DNA of 64,000 nucleotides from Devosia ginsengisoli (GCF_007859655.1 NZ_CP042304.1:682001-746000), one strand, 5' to 3'. Counted from the stretch's first letter, positions 1-10,124 are shown. A program made the numbers and translations. The notes: generated by a model from the letters alone, not told the origin.

Positions 1-840
1 GCCGAGTACGCCGATGGCATCGTGGCAGCGATGGGGAATGAAGGTGCGGGTGGAGATGGCGCCGCCCGCCACTGATGCCGAGACCATGGTCATCTTGGGC
101 ACCGAACTCTTGGTCACGTCACCGAGATTCATCAGCGGCCCTGCCTTGAGGCGGATGGCTTCGAGTTTTTCGCGCAAAGCCGCGTTGGCCTCCAGCGTCT
201 GTGGGCTTTCATTGCCTGATATGCCAAGATCGGCGGCCCGCATGACGACGCAGGGCATGCCATTGTCGATCAGCGTGCAGTCCACGCCCTCGATCACATC
301 CACCGCCTTGCCCGTCGGCAGCAATGCGCCGCAGCTTGAGCCGGCCGTATCGGCAAAGGTGATGGGAATGGGCGCAGCGGTGCCGGGCACGCCATCGATG
401 CGCGCTTCGCCGTCATAGGTGACTTTTCCGCCCGGCGTTTCGACACGCGCCTCTGCCACCTGGCTGGTATTTTCCATGAAGATGCGGACCACGGTTTGCC
501 CATCCCTGGCTTCAACCAGCCCGCGCTCTATGGTGAAGGGACCGACGCCGGCTAGGATATTGCCGCAATTCTGCTGGTCGGTAACCGTGGGCTGGTCGAC
601 GAAAACTTGCAGGAACAGGTAATCGACATCGATGCCTGGGCGCTTGGAGCGCTGCACCACCGCGACCTTGGAGGTCAGCGGATTGGCGCCGCCCATGCCG
701 TCGATCTGCCGCGGATCGGGCGAGCCCATGATGCGCAGCAGGAAGGCGTCGCGGTCCTCCGGCAGGTCTTCGGCCAGGAAGTACCCGCCCTTGGACGTAC
801 CGCCCCGCATCCACATGCAGGGGACGCCGGGACTAGACAT
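1..840 (-). CDS. galD: 4-oxalomesaconate tautomerase, PrpF family (3' end outside window)
   Basis: PrpF-type isomerase (diaminopimelate-epimerase-like fold). By family and context it interconverts the keto and enol tautomers of 4-oxalomesaconate in the gallate/protocatechuate 4,5-cleavage pathway. The N-terminus carries the PrpF signature [13 protein letters not shown] (residues 9-21), and an NCGN motif follows near residue 90. The first 280 codons are present and the C-terminus runs off the left edge. The start is the ATG at 840, which overlaps the end of the upstream aldolase gene by 8 bases, so the two are translationally coupled. It is the last visible gene of a galB-galC-galD operon. A PrpF methylaconitate isomerase is the alternative by family, but the neighbours favour GalD. 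Confidence 0.85.
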   Translation of the reverse strand, partial: MSSPGVPCMWMRGGTSKGGYFLAEDLPEDRDAFLLRIMGSPDPRQIDGMGGANPLTSKVAVVQRSKRPGIDVDYLFLQVFVDQPTVTDQQNCGNILAGVGPFTIERGLVEARDGQTVVRIFMENTSQVAEARVETPGGKVTYDGEARIDGVPGTAAPIPITFADTAGSSCGALLPTGKAVDVIEGVDCTLIDNGMPCVVMRAADLGISGNESPQTLEANAALREKLEAIRLKAGPLMNLGDVTKSSVPKMTMVSASVAGGAISTRTFIPHRCHDAIGVLG

Positions 841-1504
841 ATTTCAGCCCCTTCTCGGCCAGCTTCTCGCGCATCTTGTAGATATCGAGGCCCAACTCCC
901 CCGCGGCAAGCCGCTTGCGCTTGTCCTCCTCGGCGGCGACGCGCGCCTCGGCCTTCTGCGCTACGGCCTCCGCCTCTTCGCGGCGTACCACGCAGACACC
1001 GTCGTCATCGGCCACGATGACATCGCCGGGGTTGATCAGTGCGCCGGCGCAGACCACAGGCACGTTCACCGAGCCCAGCGTTTCCTTGACCGTGCCCTGC
1101 GCGAAAATGGCCTTGGACCAGACCGGGAATTTCATTGCCGCAAGGTCGGCCACATCGCGCACGCCCGCATCGATGATGAAGCCTTTGCAACCGCGTGCCT
1201 GTGCCGAAGTGGCCAGCAGGTCGCCAAAATACCCGTCTTCGCTGGGACTGGTCGGGGCCAGCACCATGATGTCGCCCGCCTTGAGCTGCTCGATGGCAAC
1301 ATGAACCATCCAGTTATCGCCGGGAGGCGCCGAAATGGTCACCGCGCTGGCCGCCAGCCGTGCGCCCGCATAGATCGGCCGCATATGGCTGGCCAGCAGC
1401 CCCTTGCGCCCCTGCGCCTCGTGTACGGTAGCGACGCCACAGGCGGCAAGGCGCTCGACGACAGCAGGGTCAGCCCGCTCGATATTCTGGACAACGACGC
1501 TCAT
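833..1504 (-). CDS. galC: 4-carboxy-4-hydroxy-2-oxoadipate aldolase / oxaloacetate decarboxylase
   Basis: Class II, RraA-fold aldolase that splits 4-carboxy-4-hydroxy-2-oxoadipate into pyruvate and oxaloacetate, the last step of the 4,5-cleavage pathway. The family core [12 protein letters not shown] is followed by IIDAGVRD near residues 92-118; its Arg-Asp pair is the known pyruvate/Mg-binding element. The length of 223 residues is usual. The ATG at 1504 overlaps the stop of the upstream hydratase gene (TGATG), and a GTG one codon earlier is possible. The order hydratase-aldolase-tautomerase matches gallate operons. RraA-like proteins of other function share the fold, but the flanking genes make the assignment firm. 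Confidence 0.9.
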   Translation of the reverse strand: MSVVVQNIERADPAVVERLAACGVATVHEAQGRKGLLASHMRPIYAGARLAASAVTISAPPGDNWMVHVAIEQLKAGDIMVLAPTSPSEDGYFGDLLATSAQARGCKGFIIDAGVRDVADLAAMKFPVWSKAIFAQGTVKETLGSVNVPVVCAGALINPGDVIVADDDGVCVVRREEAEAVAQKAEARVAAEEDKRKRLAAGELGLDIYKMREKLAEKGLKYV

Positions 1505-2232
1505 CACAACTCATCCACGGTGCGCGGATAGATCGACTGGAAACCCTCGGCATATTTGGCCGGACGCCCGCCGGACTGACCGCCGGAATTGCGCGTGAAG
1601 TGATTGGCCCGGTTCTCGGCGACGTTCTTGTAATAGTGCCAGAGGTGTTCCTGCCCCTCCATGGCCTGGATGGCCGCCCACTTCTTGTCCCACACATCAG
1701 TGATGTCGAGAAACACGTCCGGCTTCCAGTCCATCTGCTCGGTCTGGTGCGGTTCGAACAGGTAGACCTGCGGCGCCCCGAGAATCTTCTGCCCCGGATT
1801 GTGCCCCCAGGCCTGACCGATGGCGCGGCATTCGAGCGTCCACTGCGACACATACATATGGTCGGTATTGTAGGGGTCGTATTTGGAATGGGTCATGATG
1901 AAGGCCGGCTGCACCGCCCGCATCACATCCACCAGCCGGTCCTTGGCCTCCCGCGTCATCTCCAGCGGGTAATCCCCCAAATCGAAAAACTGGATATCGT
2001 GTACGTCGAGCGCCTTGGCTGCATTCTCCGCCTCGACACGGCGACCGGCCTTGACCTTGTCCAGCGTCATCCCTGCCTGCTTCCACAGCTTGGCGCTCTC
2101 GCCGCGCTCGCCATAGGAGAGGCAGACCACGGTCACCTCATAGCCTTTGGCGGCGTGGGCGGCGATGGCGCCACCACAGCGCCAGACGAAATCTGCCGAA
2201 TGGGCACTGACGATAAGGGCTGTCTTGGCCAT
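1504..2232 (-). CDS. galB: 4-oxalomesaconate hydratase, PIG-L/LmbE-type
   Basis: PIG-L-fold zinc protein of 242 residues. In gallate degraders the PIG-L-like GalB hydrates 4-oxalomesaconate to 4-carboxy-4-hydroxy-2-oxoadipate. The N-terminus shows the metal-site motif [13 protein letters not shown] (His11, Asp14), and a later [12 protein letters not shown] segment supplies further ligands. An ATG 22 codons upstream is possible, but the ATG at 2232 is preceded by AGGAAGGA at proper spacing and begins exactly where the family begins ([12 protein letters not shown]). It is the first gene of the operon and is divergent from the peptide-type ABC operon. A generic PIG-L deacetylase is the alternative, made unlikely by galC and galD downstream. 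Confidence 0.87.
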   Translation of the reverse strand: MAKTALIVSAHSADFVWRCGGAIAAHAAKGYEVTVVCLSYGERGESAKLWKQAGMTLDKVKAGRRVEAENAAKALDVHDIQFFDLGDYPLEMTREAKDRLVDVMRAVQPAFIMTHSKYDPYNTDHMYVSQWTLECRAIGQAWGHNPGQKILGAPQVYLFEPHQTEQMDWKPDVFLDITDVWDKKWAAIQAMEGQEHLWHYYKNVAENRANHFTRNSGGQSGGRPAKYAEGFQSIYPRTVDEL

Positions 2233-2612
2233 GAATGCCGATCCTTCCTGCCTGCGGGCATGTTCACGCCATGCTAGGAGATGCGGCAGCAGAAGCACAA
2301 TTCGAATAGCTGTCGATGATATAAGTTTTGGCTATAGCGCGGCAGATTTCATCGCCGCCGCAATCGAGCGTTCATGCCGCTGTCGAACCGCATGCTCCCG
2401 GCTGGCTGCGCACCCAATCTGCTATCAAATTCAGACCATTGTGATACCACTCTCGACAAGTCCGGGCGAACGCCCCTAAGCTCTCTTTAGATGGCTGCTG
2501 CCTGCCCCAAACGAGCGGTGCAAAGACCCGCCCGCAGGCCGGCATCCAACGCGTCACGACCATCGGGGTGCGGCTTGGCGCGATAGAAACAGACACCTCA
2601 AAGGGAGTTGCA
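2233..2612. promoter_or_regulatory. divergent intergenic region galB / ABC importer
   Basis: 380 bases without a credible gene, lying between two divergent operons, so it should hold both promoters. The part nearest galB (about 2290-2340) is markedly more AT-rich than its surroundings and contains ATTCGAAT and several TATA-like stretches. A GntR-like sequence TTGTGATACCA lies near 2439. No promoter or operator can be called with confidence. Ribosome binding sites are visible at both ends: AGGAAGGA before galB and AAGGGAG before the binding-protein gene. Confidence 0.5.
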
Positions 2613-4130
2613 ATGTATACGAAGCTTTCCCGGACCGCCTTTGCCGGCCTGGCAGCGGCCCTTCTCGCGACGGCGGCTTTGGCTCTGCCGGCCCAGGCGA
2701 CAAATCTGCGCATGGCCTGGTCGCAGGATGCCACCGGCCTCGATCCTCATGCCCAGACGGCGTTTTCGTCGCTGCGCCTGCTCGAACTCATCTACGAGCC
2801 GCTGGTGCGGAACGATACCAATCTCGACGTGGTCCCTGCCATTGCAGAGAGCTGGGAATTTTCCGCCGACGGGCTGACCCTGACTTTCAAGCTCGATCCC
2901 AACGCCAAGTTCAGCGATGGCGCGACCGTGACCTCGGCCGACGTGAAGGCCTCCTTCGAGCGCCTGCTTGATGAAGCCACCGGCGCCGCAGCGCGCTCCA
3001 ACTTCCTCTCCATCGCCTCGATCGATGCGCCCGATGACGCGACCGTGGTGTTCAACCTGTCCCAGCCTGATGCGCCGCTCCTGGTGGCCATGGCCTCGAT
3101 CAATGCCGCCATTGTGCCCGCCAAGGCGATTGCCGACGGTTCGGTCGCCACCACCGCATTGGGCTCCGGCCCCTTTGTGCTGGATAGCTGGGAGCCCAAT
3201 TCCCGCGAGGAACTGAGCGTCAATGCGAACTGGGCCGGCGGCGACATCGCCTACGATGGCATTACCATCTCCGTCCTGCCCGACGAAACCGCCATCCTGG
3301 CCTCGCTGCGCGCCGGCCAGACCGATTTCGCCCTGATCAACGATCCGCTGGTGGCGACGCTCGTTCCCAACGAGCCCAACCTGCAGCTCAATGCCGTGCC
3401 GGGCCTGGCCTATAACGTGCTCCAGCTCAACCCGTCCCGTCCCCCCATGGACAATCTCAAGGTGCGCCAGGCCATGTCCTGTGCCGTCGATCGGCAGGAC
3501 ATTCTCGATACCGCCCTGGTGGGCGAGGGCAAGGTCACCGGTCCCCTGACCATGCCGGCCTATGCCAGCGATCCCTCGACGCTGTTCTGCTACGAGCAGG
3601 ACCTGGAAAAAGCCAAGGCCCTGATGGCCGAAGCCGGCGTTGACGGCTTCTCCGCCAAGGTCATCGCCGCCACCGGCGAACCCCCGGTCGCTTCGGCCGA
3701 GGCGCAGGTGCTGCAGAGCCAGCTGGCGGAAATCGGCATCAAGCTCGAAATCGAACTGATGGAACTCAATGTCTATGTCGACCGCTGGCTAGCCGGCGAT
3801 TTCGACATGGCGGTAGCCCTCAATGGCGGTCGCACGGACCCCTATCCGATGTACAACCGCTACTTCACCAAGGACGGCAACCTGCTGAAAGTGTCCAACT
3901 TCACCGATGACGAGATCGACAGCCTGCTCCAGCAGGGGCGGGTGGAGACCGACATTGCCAAGCGCAAGGAAATCTTCCAGCAATTCGAAGCCCGCCTGAC
4001 CGAACTGTCGCCGTGGATCTGGCTGTCCACGTCCAATATCTACACGGCGCAGCTCAAGACCATTTCCGGCTTTGAATCCTCCGCCACCGGTACGCTCTTC
4101 GGGCTGACCAAGGTGACGCTGGGGCAATAG
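2613..4130 (+). CDS. Dpp/Opp-type ABC transporter substrate-binding protein
   Basis: Periplasmic binding protein of the SBP_bac_5 family (cluster C), 505 residues. Residues 1-29 form a Sec signal peptide ending LPAQA. The mature N-terminus (LRMAWSQDATGLDPHAQT) and the segment LLELIYEPLVR are typical of dipeptide/oligopeptide binding proteins. The ATG at 2613 has AAGGGAG upstream; an in-frame ATG 15 codons earlier has no such site. It heads an operon with two permeases, a fused ATPase, a serine hydrolase and anmK. That context suggests a ligand derived from cell-wall peptides or muropeptides, but the substrate is inferred only. Confidence 0.9.
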   Translation: MYTKLSRTAFAGLAAALLATAALALPAQATNLRMAWSQDATGLDPHAQTAFSSLRLLELIYEPLVRNDTNLDVVPAIAESWEFSADGLTLTFKLDPNAKFSDGATVTSADVKASFERLLDEATGAAARSNFLSIASIDAPDDATVVFNLSQPDAPLLVAMASINAAIVPAKAIADGSVATTALGSGPFVLDSWEPNSREELSVNANWAGGDIAYDGITISVLPDETAILASLRAGQTDFALINDPLVATLVPNEPNLQLNAVPGLAYNVLQLNPSRPPMDNLKVRQAMSCAVDRQDILDTALVGEGKVTGPLTMPAYASDPSTLFCYEQDLEKAKALMAEAGVDGFSAKVIAATGEPPVASAEAQVLQSQLAEIGIKLEIELMELNVYVDRWLAGDFDMAVALNGGRTDPYPMYNRYFTKDGNLLKVSNFTDDEIDSLLQQGRVETDIAKRKEIFQQFEARLTELSPWIWLSTSNIYTAQLKTISGFESSATGTLFGLTKVTLGQ

Positions 4131-4140
4131 CCTCGCATTG

Positions 4141-4163
4141 GGCGGGCCTGCGGGCCCGCCTTT
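4141..4163 (+). terminator. hairpin between binding protein and permease (attenuator)
   Basis: GGCGGGCC-TGCG-GGCCCGCC followed by TTT lies 10 bases after the binding-protein stop. An 8-bp all-GC stem with a short T run can act as a partial terminator or protect the upstream mRNA end. Either would leave more binding protein than permease. Confidence 0.7.
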
Positions 4164-4187
4164 CTCCTGCCTCCACGGATTGACACC

Positions 4188-5147
4188 ATGACCTATCTGG
4201 CGCGGCGGCTCGTCACCTTTCCGCTGATCCTGCTCGGCGTTTCGCTGCTGGTGTTCTTTTCCATCCGCATGATTCCGGGCGATGCCATCACCGCCATGCT
4301 GGGCACCGAGGCGGGCCTGCTGACCCCGGTGCAGCGCCAGGCGTTGGCGGAATATTTCGGCATCGACCAGCCCGCCGTCGTGCAATATGGCCGCTGGCTG
4401 TGGGGCGTGCTGCAGGGCGATCTCGGCCTGTCGGTGACCTATGGCAAGCCGGTGCTATCAATCATCCTCGATCGCTTTCCGCTGACGCTGGAACTGGCTC
4501 TTCTTTCCATGGTTATCGCCCTGGGCGTGGGCATTCCGGCCGGTGTGCTGGCGGCAACGCGCAGCGAGCGGCCCGCCGATGTCATGGTGCGCATCCTCGC
4601 CATGCTCGGCCAGTCGACGCCCGGCTTCGTCATCGGCCTCGTCATCATCTACGTGCTCTCGGTCTATTTCGGCTTCATTCCGGCCATGGGCAGCTTCGCC
4701 TCGCTGTGGAGCGACCCGCTGGCCAATCTGGGCCAGTTGATCTTCCCCGCCATCACCCTGGGCTTCGCCTTCGCAGCCTCGGTGACCCGCATTTCGCGCG
4801 CCTCCATGCTCGACGTGCTGAGCGACGATTATATCCGCACCGCCCGGGCCAAGGGCGCGTCGGCGCGCAGCGTGGTCTGGCACCATGCCCTGCCCAATGC
4901 GCTGATCCCGGTGGTGACGCTGAGCGGGGTGGAATTCGGCTACCTGCTCGGCGGCGCCGTGATCGTCGAGCAGATATTCGCTCTGCCCGGCCTCGGCCGA
5001 CTGACGCTCGACGCTATCGGCCAGCGGGATTATGCGCTGGTGCAGGGCTGCGTGCTGTTCATTGCGCTCAACTTCCTCGTCGTCAATCTGCTGGTCGATC
5101 TCGCCTATGCCGCGCTCGACCCGCGCATAAGGCTGGGAGCGCGCTGA
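4188..5147 (+). CDS. Dpp/Opp-type ABC transporter permease (DppB-like)
   Basis: Inner-membrane permease of 319 residues, BPD_transp_1 family, with the DppB-type N-terminal helix (LARRLVTFPLILLGVSLLVF) and about six hydrophobic segments. The EAA-loop that contacts the ATPase is DYIRTARAKGASA near residue 210. It ends in LDPRIRLGAR, the usual DppB C-terminal pattern. Its stop overlaps the next ATG (TGATG). It pairs with the downstream DppC-like permease and the fused ATPase to form a complete importer. Confidence 0.92.
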   Translation: MTYLARRLVTFPLILLGVSLLVFFSIRMIPGDAITAMLGTEAGLLTPVQRQALAEYFGIDQPAVVQYGRWLWGVLQGDLGLSVTYGKPVLSIILDRFPLTLELALLSMVIALGVGIPAGVLAATRSERPADVMVRILAMLGQSTPGFVIGLVIIYVLSVYFGFIPAMGSFASLWSDPLANLGQLIFPAITLGFAFAASVTRISRASMLDVLSDDYIRTARAKGASARSVVWHHALPNALIPVVTLSGVEFGYLLGGAVIVEQIFALPGLGRLTLDAIGQRDYALVQGCVLFIALNFLVVNLLVDLAYAALDPRIRLGAR

Positions 5148-5986
5148 TGCGGATCCTGCGCGCCATCGCCGCCCACCCCACCGGCCGTATCGGCGCCGGC
5201 ATCATCCTGCTCTATCTGCTGCTGGCGCTATGCGGCACCATCGGCTTCACCCCGCACGATCCGCTGCAACAGTTCCGCATCGACCGCCTGCAGGGCCCCA
5301 GCGCCACCTATCTCATGGGCACGGACCTGTTCGGCCGCGACACGGCCAGCCGCCTCATGGTGGGCATCGGCCAATCCTTCCTCATCGCCTTTGCCTCGGT
5401 GGGGCTGGCCAGCCTTGCCGGCACCATTATCGGCCTGCTGGCCGGCTGGTGGGGCGGCTGGCTCGACGGCGTCTTCATGCGCTCCATGGACGTGCTGCTG
5501 GCCTTTCCGGCAATCTTGCTGGCACTGCTGATCATCGCCATTGTCGGGCCGGGCACCTTTACCAGCGTCGTGGCTATTGCCGCGGTCTATACGCCGATCT
5601 TCGCCCGCGTCGTGCGCGGGCCGACCCTGTCACTCAAGCGCCGGGAATTCGTCGATGCCGCACGGACTTTCGGCAGTTCCGAGCGCTATATCCTCAGCCG
5701 CCACCTGCTGCTCAACCTGGTGGCGCCTCTCACCGTACAGGTGACGCTGGCTCTGGCCTGGGCGCTGCTGACCGAGGCGGGCCTGAGCTTCCTCGGGCTG
5801 GGCACCCAGCCGCCCGCGCCCTCTTTGGGGCTGATGATGAGCGAGGCGCGCAACCTCATGCAGCAGGCGCCGTGGCTGCTGGTCTTTCCGGGCCTCACCA
5901 TCATGCTGGGCATTCTCGGCTTCAACCTGTTCGGCGATGCCCTGCGCGACATTCTCGATCCTCGTACGCAGGAGCGGCCGGCATGA
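5147..5986 (+). CDS. Dpp/Opp-type ABC transporter permease (DppC-like)
   Basis: Second membrane subunit, 279 residues. It has the DppC features: a short N-terminal helix, then PHDPLQQF, GTDLFGRDTASRLMVG, and a C-terminal membrane domain with the EAA loop REFVDAARTFGSS. It also carries the typical SFLGLGTQPPAPSLGLMM segment. The ATG at 5147 overlaps the previous stop. Longer open frames through this region in other frames lack transporter features and are shadows. Confidence 0.92.
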   Translation: MRILRAIAAHPTGRIGAGIILLYLLLALCGTIGFTPHDPLQQFRIDRLQGPSATYLMGTDLFGRDTASRLMVGIGQSFLIAFASVGLASLAGTIIGLLAGWWGGWLDGVFMRSMDVLLAFPAILLALLIIAIVGPGTFTSVVAIAAVYTPIFARVVRGPTLSLKRREFVDAARTFGSSERYILSRHLLLNLVAPLTVQVTLALAWALLTEAGLSFLGLGTQPPAPSLGLMMSEARNLMQQAPWLLVFPGLTIMLGILGFNLFGDALRDILDPRTQERPA

Positions 5987-7707
5987 CCTCGCTCCTTTCG
6001 GTCCGCGACCTCAGCGTGGGCTTCGGCCGCGATCCGGCCACCAACCCGGTCGTGCGCGGCGTCAGCTTCGATCTGGCGCCGGGCGAAACCATCGCACTGG
6101 TGGGTGAAAGTGGCTCGGGCAAGTCGGTGACGGCGCTGTCCATCAACCGGCTGGTGGATTTCGGCGGTGGTCGCATCGTCGGCGGCACCATGGCCTGGAC
6201 AAGGCCGGACGGTTCGACATTCGATCTGGCACAGGCCGATGAGCGGGCGCTTCTGGGCCTGCGCGGCCGCGAGATCGGCATGATCTTCCAGGAGCCGATG
6301 ACCTCGCTCAACCCCGTCCACACGGTGGGTGCACAGATCGAGGAAGCCTTCCGGCTCAATCGCGGCCTCGAAGGCCGGGCCGCCTCCGACGCGGCGCGCG
6401 AGGCGCTGGACCGGGTGCGCATTCCCGATGCGGCGCAGCGCATGAAATATTACCCGCATCAGCTCTCCGGCGGCATGCGCCAGCGCGTGATGATTGCCAT
6501 GGCTTTGGCCGGCAATCCGCGCCTGCTGATCGCCGACGAGCCGACCACTGCGCTTGATGTGACGGTGCAGGCCCAGATCATGGCTTTGCTGGCCGAGCTC
6601 AAGGCCGAGCTGGGCATGGCGATGATCTTCATCACCCACGATATCGGGCTGGTTGCTGGCATAGCCGACAGCGTCATGGTCATGCAGGATGGCCTCGTGG
6701 TGGAGCAGGGGCGGCTCGACGCCGTGCTCGACGCCCCGCAGCATGACTATACGAAACATCTGCTCGGCGCTGTGCCGCATTTCACCGGTGGCCAGGCGGT
6801 GCGCCGCGACCACCAGCGGTCGCCTGACGTAAAGCCGGCCGTAAAGGTCGATGACCTTGTCGTCCGCTTTCCCATCGGCGGCGGCTGGTTCTCGCGTGAT
6901 GCCGGGGCCATCCATGCCGTGGAGGGCGTTGGCTTCGACCTCGTGCCGGGCGAAACACTTGCCATCGTTGGCGAAAGCGGCTCCGGAAAATCCACCACGG
7001 CCCGCGCCATCCTGGGCCTGACCGAAGCCACACGCGGCGCTATTGTCACCGCGCCGGGCCGCCATGGCCGGCCGGTACAGATGGTGTTCCAGGACCCCTT
7101 TGCCTCACTGAACCCGCGGCTCGATGTGGCTGCCCTGCTGGCAGAGCCAGCCATTGCCGCCGGCATGAAGGTAGATGCCGCCCTGCGCCAGCGCATGCTG
7201 CAATTGCTGGAGCGGGTCGGGCTGCCCGAGGATTCCCTGTCGCGCTATCCGCACCAGTTTTCCGGGGGGCAGCGGCAGCGGCTGTGCATCGCGCGGGCGC
7301 TGATGCTCAACCCCGATGTGGTTGTGCTGGACGAGGCCGTGTCGGCGCTCGACGTGTCGGTGCAGGCCAAGGTGCTCGACCTGCTCATTGATTTGCAACA
7401 CGAATTCGGCCTGGCCTATCTGTTCATCAGCCATGACATGGCGGTGGTCGAGCGCATCGCCCATCGGGTGGCGGTGATGTATGCCGGGCAGGTGGTGGAA
7501 ATCGGCGCTGCCGCCGCAGTACTGGCGCAGCCGCAGCACAGCTATACCAAACGCCTGATCGCGGCGGTGCCCGGCATCGAGCGGCGGCGGCAGCGCTATA
7601 ATGTGGATACGACGGCGGTGCCGTCGCTAATCAAGCCCAAGGGCTACGAGCCCGGCCCGGCACAGTGGGTCACGGCGGGCGACGATCATCTGGTTAGAGT
7701 AGAATAA
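5983..7707 (+). CDS. Fused dual ATPase of the Dpp/Opp-type importer (DppD-DppF)
   Basis: Cytoplasmic ATP-binding protein of 574 residues with two ABC domains in one chain. Domain 1 (about 1-255) has Walker A GESGSGKS, signature LSGGMRQR and Walker [13 protein letters not shown]. Domain 2 (about 280-545) has [16 protein letters not shown] and [11 protein letters not shown]. This corresponds to DppD and DppF fused. The ATG at 5983 overlaps the permease stop (ATGA); open sequence upstream in this frame lies inside the permease and is not coding. The fusion contrasts with the split ATPases of the murQ-linked importer. Confidence 0.93.
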   Translation: MTSLLSVRDLSVGFGRDPATNPVVRGVSFDLAPGETIALVGESGSGKSVTALSINRLVDFGGGRIVGGTMAWTRPDGSTFDLAQADERALLGLRGREIGMIFQEPMTSLNPVHTVGAQIEEAFRLNRGLEGRAASDAAREALDRVRIPDAAQRMKYYPHQLSGGMRQRVMIAMALAGNPRLLIADEPTTALDVTVQAQIMALLAELKAELGMAMIFITHDIGLVAGIADSVMVMQDGLVVEQGRLDAVLDAPQHDYTKHLLGAVPHFTGGQAVRRDHQRSPDVKPAVKVDDLVVRFPIGGGWFSRDAGAIHAVEGVGFDLVPGETLAIVGESGSGKSTTARAILGLTEATRGAIVTAPGRHGRPVQMVFQDPFASLNPRLDVAALLAEPAIAAGMKVDAALRQRMLQLLERVGLPEDSLSRYPHQFSGGQRQRLCIARALMLNPDVVVLDEAVSALDVSVQAKVLDLLIDLQHEFGLAYLFISHDMAVVERIAHRVAVMYAGQVVEIGAAAAVLAQPQHSYTKRLIAAVPGIERRRQRYNVDTTAVPSLIKPKGYEPGPAQWVTAGDDHLVRVE

Positions 7708-7709
7708 TC

Positions 7710-8714
7710 ATGGGTTTAGATGAAAAATTCGACCGCGCTTTCGCCCTGCTGGCCGAGGCGGTTGCGGCAGGAAAAATCCCCGGCGGGGTGCTGGGGCTGG
7801 TCGATGCGTCCGGCAAACGGGTGACGCGGGCCATTGGCGAAGCGCAGAAAATTCCGGTTTCCCGGCCGATGACGGAGGACACCTGGTTCGACCTGGCCTC
7901 GCTGACCAAGGTGCTGTTCACGACGCCTCGTATTCTGGCTTTAGCGGCGGAGGGACGGATCGATCTCGATGCGTCGCTGACGACTGTTATTCCGGATTTC
8001 GCGCAGTACAATCCCGATAACTGGCAACGAAAAATCACGTTCCGCCAGTGCCTTGGCCACCAGACGCCGTTTCCGGGTGTGTTTCCGCTCTATACCTATG
8101 GCGACGATCCCAACCGGCTGCGGCATTTCGTTTTGCAGCGGGATTGGAAGGCGGGACCTGCGGTTTATTCGGACATCAATTTCATTCTGCTCGGCATTGC
8201 CATCGAGCGGCTGGAGGGCAAGACGATCAGGAATATCGAGCCGGGACAGGGGTTTGCTTGGAGTGTCGACCCCGACAACGCGGCGGCGACAGAGCATGAT
8301 CCGTGGCGGGGACGGGTGCTGTTCGGGGAGGTGCATGACGAGAATTGCGCTGCCTTGCAGGGCTCGGGCCATGCCGGACTGTTCGGCACGGTTTCGTCCG
8401 TGCTGGCGTTCGCATCTGGGGCGCTTAATGCTAACGGACTGTTAGCATTAAGCGTGCCGCTGATGCGAACACCGCTTTCGGCGCGCCGCACCCATGGCTG
8501 GGAGCGGCCCTATGAAGGCTGGTCGGGCGGCGAGCGGAATTCGCCGGGCACGATCGGCCATACCGGCTTCACCGGCACCGGCCTGTGGCTCGATTTCGAT
8601 CGCGGCCACGCCTGGACGCTGCTGACCAATCGCGTTCACCCGACCCGGCATTTCGACAGCGGCATCTTCGCCCTGCGCCGCGCCGTGGGCGACGCCATCA
8701 ATAGCGAGGAATGA
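7710..8714 (+). CDS. Serine hydrolase, beta-lactamase / PBP4B-YbbE type
   Basis: Penicillin-binding-protein-fold serine hydrolase of 334 residues. The catalytic SxxK is SLTK (near residue 69), the second motif is YSDIN (near 152), and the third motif is HTGFTGTG near residue 283. The segment [17 protein letters not shown] is typical of the YbbE/YfeW (PBP4B) branch that accompanies murQ in Bacillus and E. coli. No signal peptide is evident, so it may be cytoplasmic. It sits two bases after the importer ATPase, and its stop overlaps the anmK start. A role in trimming muropeptides is inferred. A perfect 14-bp inverted repeat lies inside the coding sequence at 8422-8454. Confidence 0.85.
   Translation: MGLDEKFDRAFALLAEAVAAGKIPGGVLGLVDASGKRVTRAIGEAQKIPVSRPMTEDTWFDLASLTKVLFTTPRILALAAEGRIDLDASLTTVIPDFAQYNPDNWQRKITFRQCLGHQTPFPGVFPLYTYGDDPNRLRHFVLQRDWKAGPAVYSDINFILLGIAIERLEGKTIRNIEPGQGFAWSVDPDNAAATEHDPWRGRVLFGEVHDENCAALQGSGHAGLFGTVSSVLAFASGALNANGLLALSVPLMRTPLSARRTHGWERPYEGWSGGERNSPGTIGHTGFTGTGLWLDFDRGHAWTLLTNRVHPTRHFDSGIFALRRAVGDAINSEE
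8422..8454. repeat. perfect 14-bp inverted repeat inside a coding sequence
   Basis: CGCTTAATGCTAAC, a five-base loop GGACT, then GTTAGCATTAAGCG. Both arms match perfectly. The arms are AT-rich within a GC-rich gene. The element is in frame and encodes roughly [11 protein letters not shown]. It sits between the HAGLFGT segment and the third catalytic motif of the serine hydrolase. Confidence 0.9.
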
Positions 8715-8716
8715 CC

Positions 8717-9836
8717 ATGGAGCCGATCTGGACGATAGGGCTGATGACCGGGACGGTGCTGGACGGCAATATCGACATTGCCATGGTCCGCACCGATGGC
8801 GAGACCATTGCCGAATTCGGACCCTATACTTTGGCGCCCTATAGCGCCGAGGTAAGGGCGCTGCTGGAGGAGACGCTGGCGGCGGCGCGGGCGTGGAATT
8901 TCGTGGGGTCGGACCCGGAGATTTTTACGCGGGCGGAAGAAGCGCTGACGCGGGCGCAGTCGGAGGCGGTGCTGGATTTCGTCGCGGCGCAGGGCATGGC
9001 GATGGGCGATATCGGCGTGGTGGGCTTTCACGGCCAATCGGTGCTGCATCGGGCGCCGCAGCCCGGGCGGATCGGCGAGACGCGGCAATTGGGCGATGGC
9101 GCGCTGATGAGCCGGATGCTGGGGACCAAAGTGGTCTACGACTTCCGCAGCGCCGATGTCCGTGCAGGCGGGCAGGGGGCGCCGCTGGCGGCGGCCTATC
9201 ATCAGGCGCTGCTGCGCAAACTGGGCAAGACCGATGGCGCGACGGCGGTGCTCAATCTGGGGGGCGTCGCCAATGTGACCTATTGGGGTGGGGCCGATAC
9301 GCTCATTGCTTTCGATACCGGGCCGGCCAATGCGCCGATCAATGATTTCATGAAGGCGCGGGGTCTGGGCGAGATGGACCGCGACGGGGCACTGGCGGCG
9401 AGCGGGACGGTGGACGAGGCGCGGCTGGCCAAGCTGCTGGAGCATCCGTATCTGACGGCGGTCTATCCCAAGTCGCTCGACCGGTTTGATTTCCCCGCCA
9501 GTATCGGTGACGGGCTGGACGATGCGACCGGGGCGGCGACGCTGACAGCGTTTACCGCTGGGGCGGTGGGCAAGGCGCTGGATATGCTGCCGAGCCGCCC
9601 GACGCGGCTGATCGTGTCCGGCGGCGGGCGGCATAATCCGACGCTGATGCGGATGCTGGCGGAGCGAGCTGGCGTCGAGGCAGTGGATGCCGATGCGGTC
9701 GGCTGGCGCGGGGATGCGGTGGAGGCGGAGTGTTTCGGGTTTCTGGCGGCGCGGGTGCTGCGGGGGCTGCCGATCAGTTTTCCCACGACGACGGGGGGTG
9801 AAGGCGGCTATGACGGGCGGGAGGGTTGTGGGGTAG
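8717..9836 (+). CDS. anmK: Anhydro-N-acetylmuramic acid kinase, with a probable one-base frameshift near the 3' end
   Basis: Phosphorylates and opens 1,6-anhydroMurNAc to give MurNAc-6-phosphate, which MurQ then cleaves. The family N-terminus [16 protein letters not shown] is present, as are [36 protein letters not shown] and [12 protein letters not shown]. Read without correction the frame runs through an intergenic palindrome to 10045 (444 residues). Removing one G from the G6 tract at 9793-9798 restores the expected ending [16 protein letters not shown] with a stop at 9834-9836 and a normal length of 372 residues. The ATG at 8717 has GAGGA six bases upstream; an ATG at 8711 overlaps the previous stop. 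The extra base is either an error or a change confined to the last residues. Confidence 0.9.
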
Positions 9837-9856
9837 GGGGGAACCGAAGCGCCTGT

Positions 9857-10102
9857 GGCCCCACCCCACCCTCGGTCCCTCCCCATCAAAGGGGAGGGAG
9901 GCGCATGCCGACATTCCCGGTTTCACTCAACGCTCCGCAAACACCGAACGGGCTTCCCTCCCCCTTGTGGGGAGGGAATGAGGGTGGGGGTGTCGAGCTC
10001 TCCGCGGACTCGGTGTTTGTGGAGTCTTCGACACCCCCTCCCTAGCTCTGCTACGGCCCTTTGGGCCGAGCGACGCTACCCTCCCCTCAAGGGGGAGGGT
10101 GG
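9857..10102. repeat. composite GC-rich intergenic palindrome (copy 1)
   Basis: It begins CCCCACCCCACCCTCGG, then a hairpin CCCTCCCC/GGGGAGGG at 9877-9898. A second hairpin of the same stem lies at 9956-9976, followed by GAGGGTGGGGGTGTCGA, which pairs with the 5' arm. A third part, from about 10031, has CCCTTTGGGCC and a final GGGGGAGGGTGGG. It lies between convergent anmK and the acetyltransferase gene. Confidence 0.85.
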
Positions 10103-10124
10103 GCAGGAGCGGAGGTTTTCGTGC

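Noticed and set aside
2233-2612. GntR-like site TTGTGATACCA near 2439 as an operator
   Set aside because: Only one arm fits a consensus and no regulator is adjacent, so it is not called.
5230-5982. N-terminal extension of the fused ATPase frame
   Set aside because: This part lies inside the DppC-like permease gene in another frame; the true start is the ATG at 5983 overlapping its stop.
9837-10045. C-terminal extension of AnmK through the palindrome
   Set aside because: It is translated repeat sequence that appears only because of the extra G at 9793-9798.
9857-10102. Repeat hairpins read as a CRISPR array
   Set aside because: The units are palindromic GC-rich hairpins of unequal spacing without regular spacers, and no cas genes are near.
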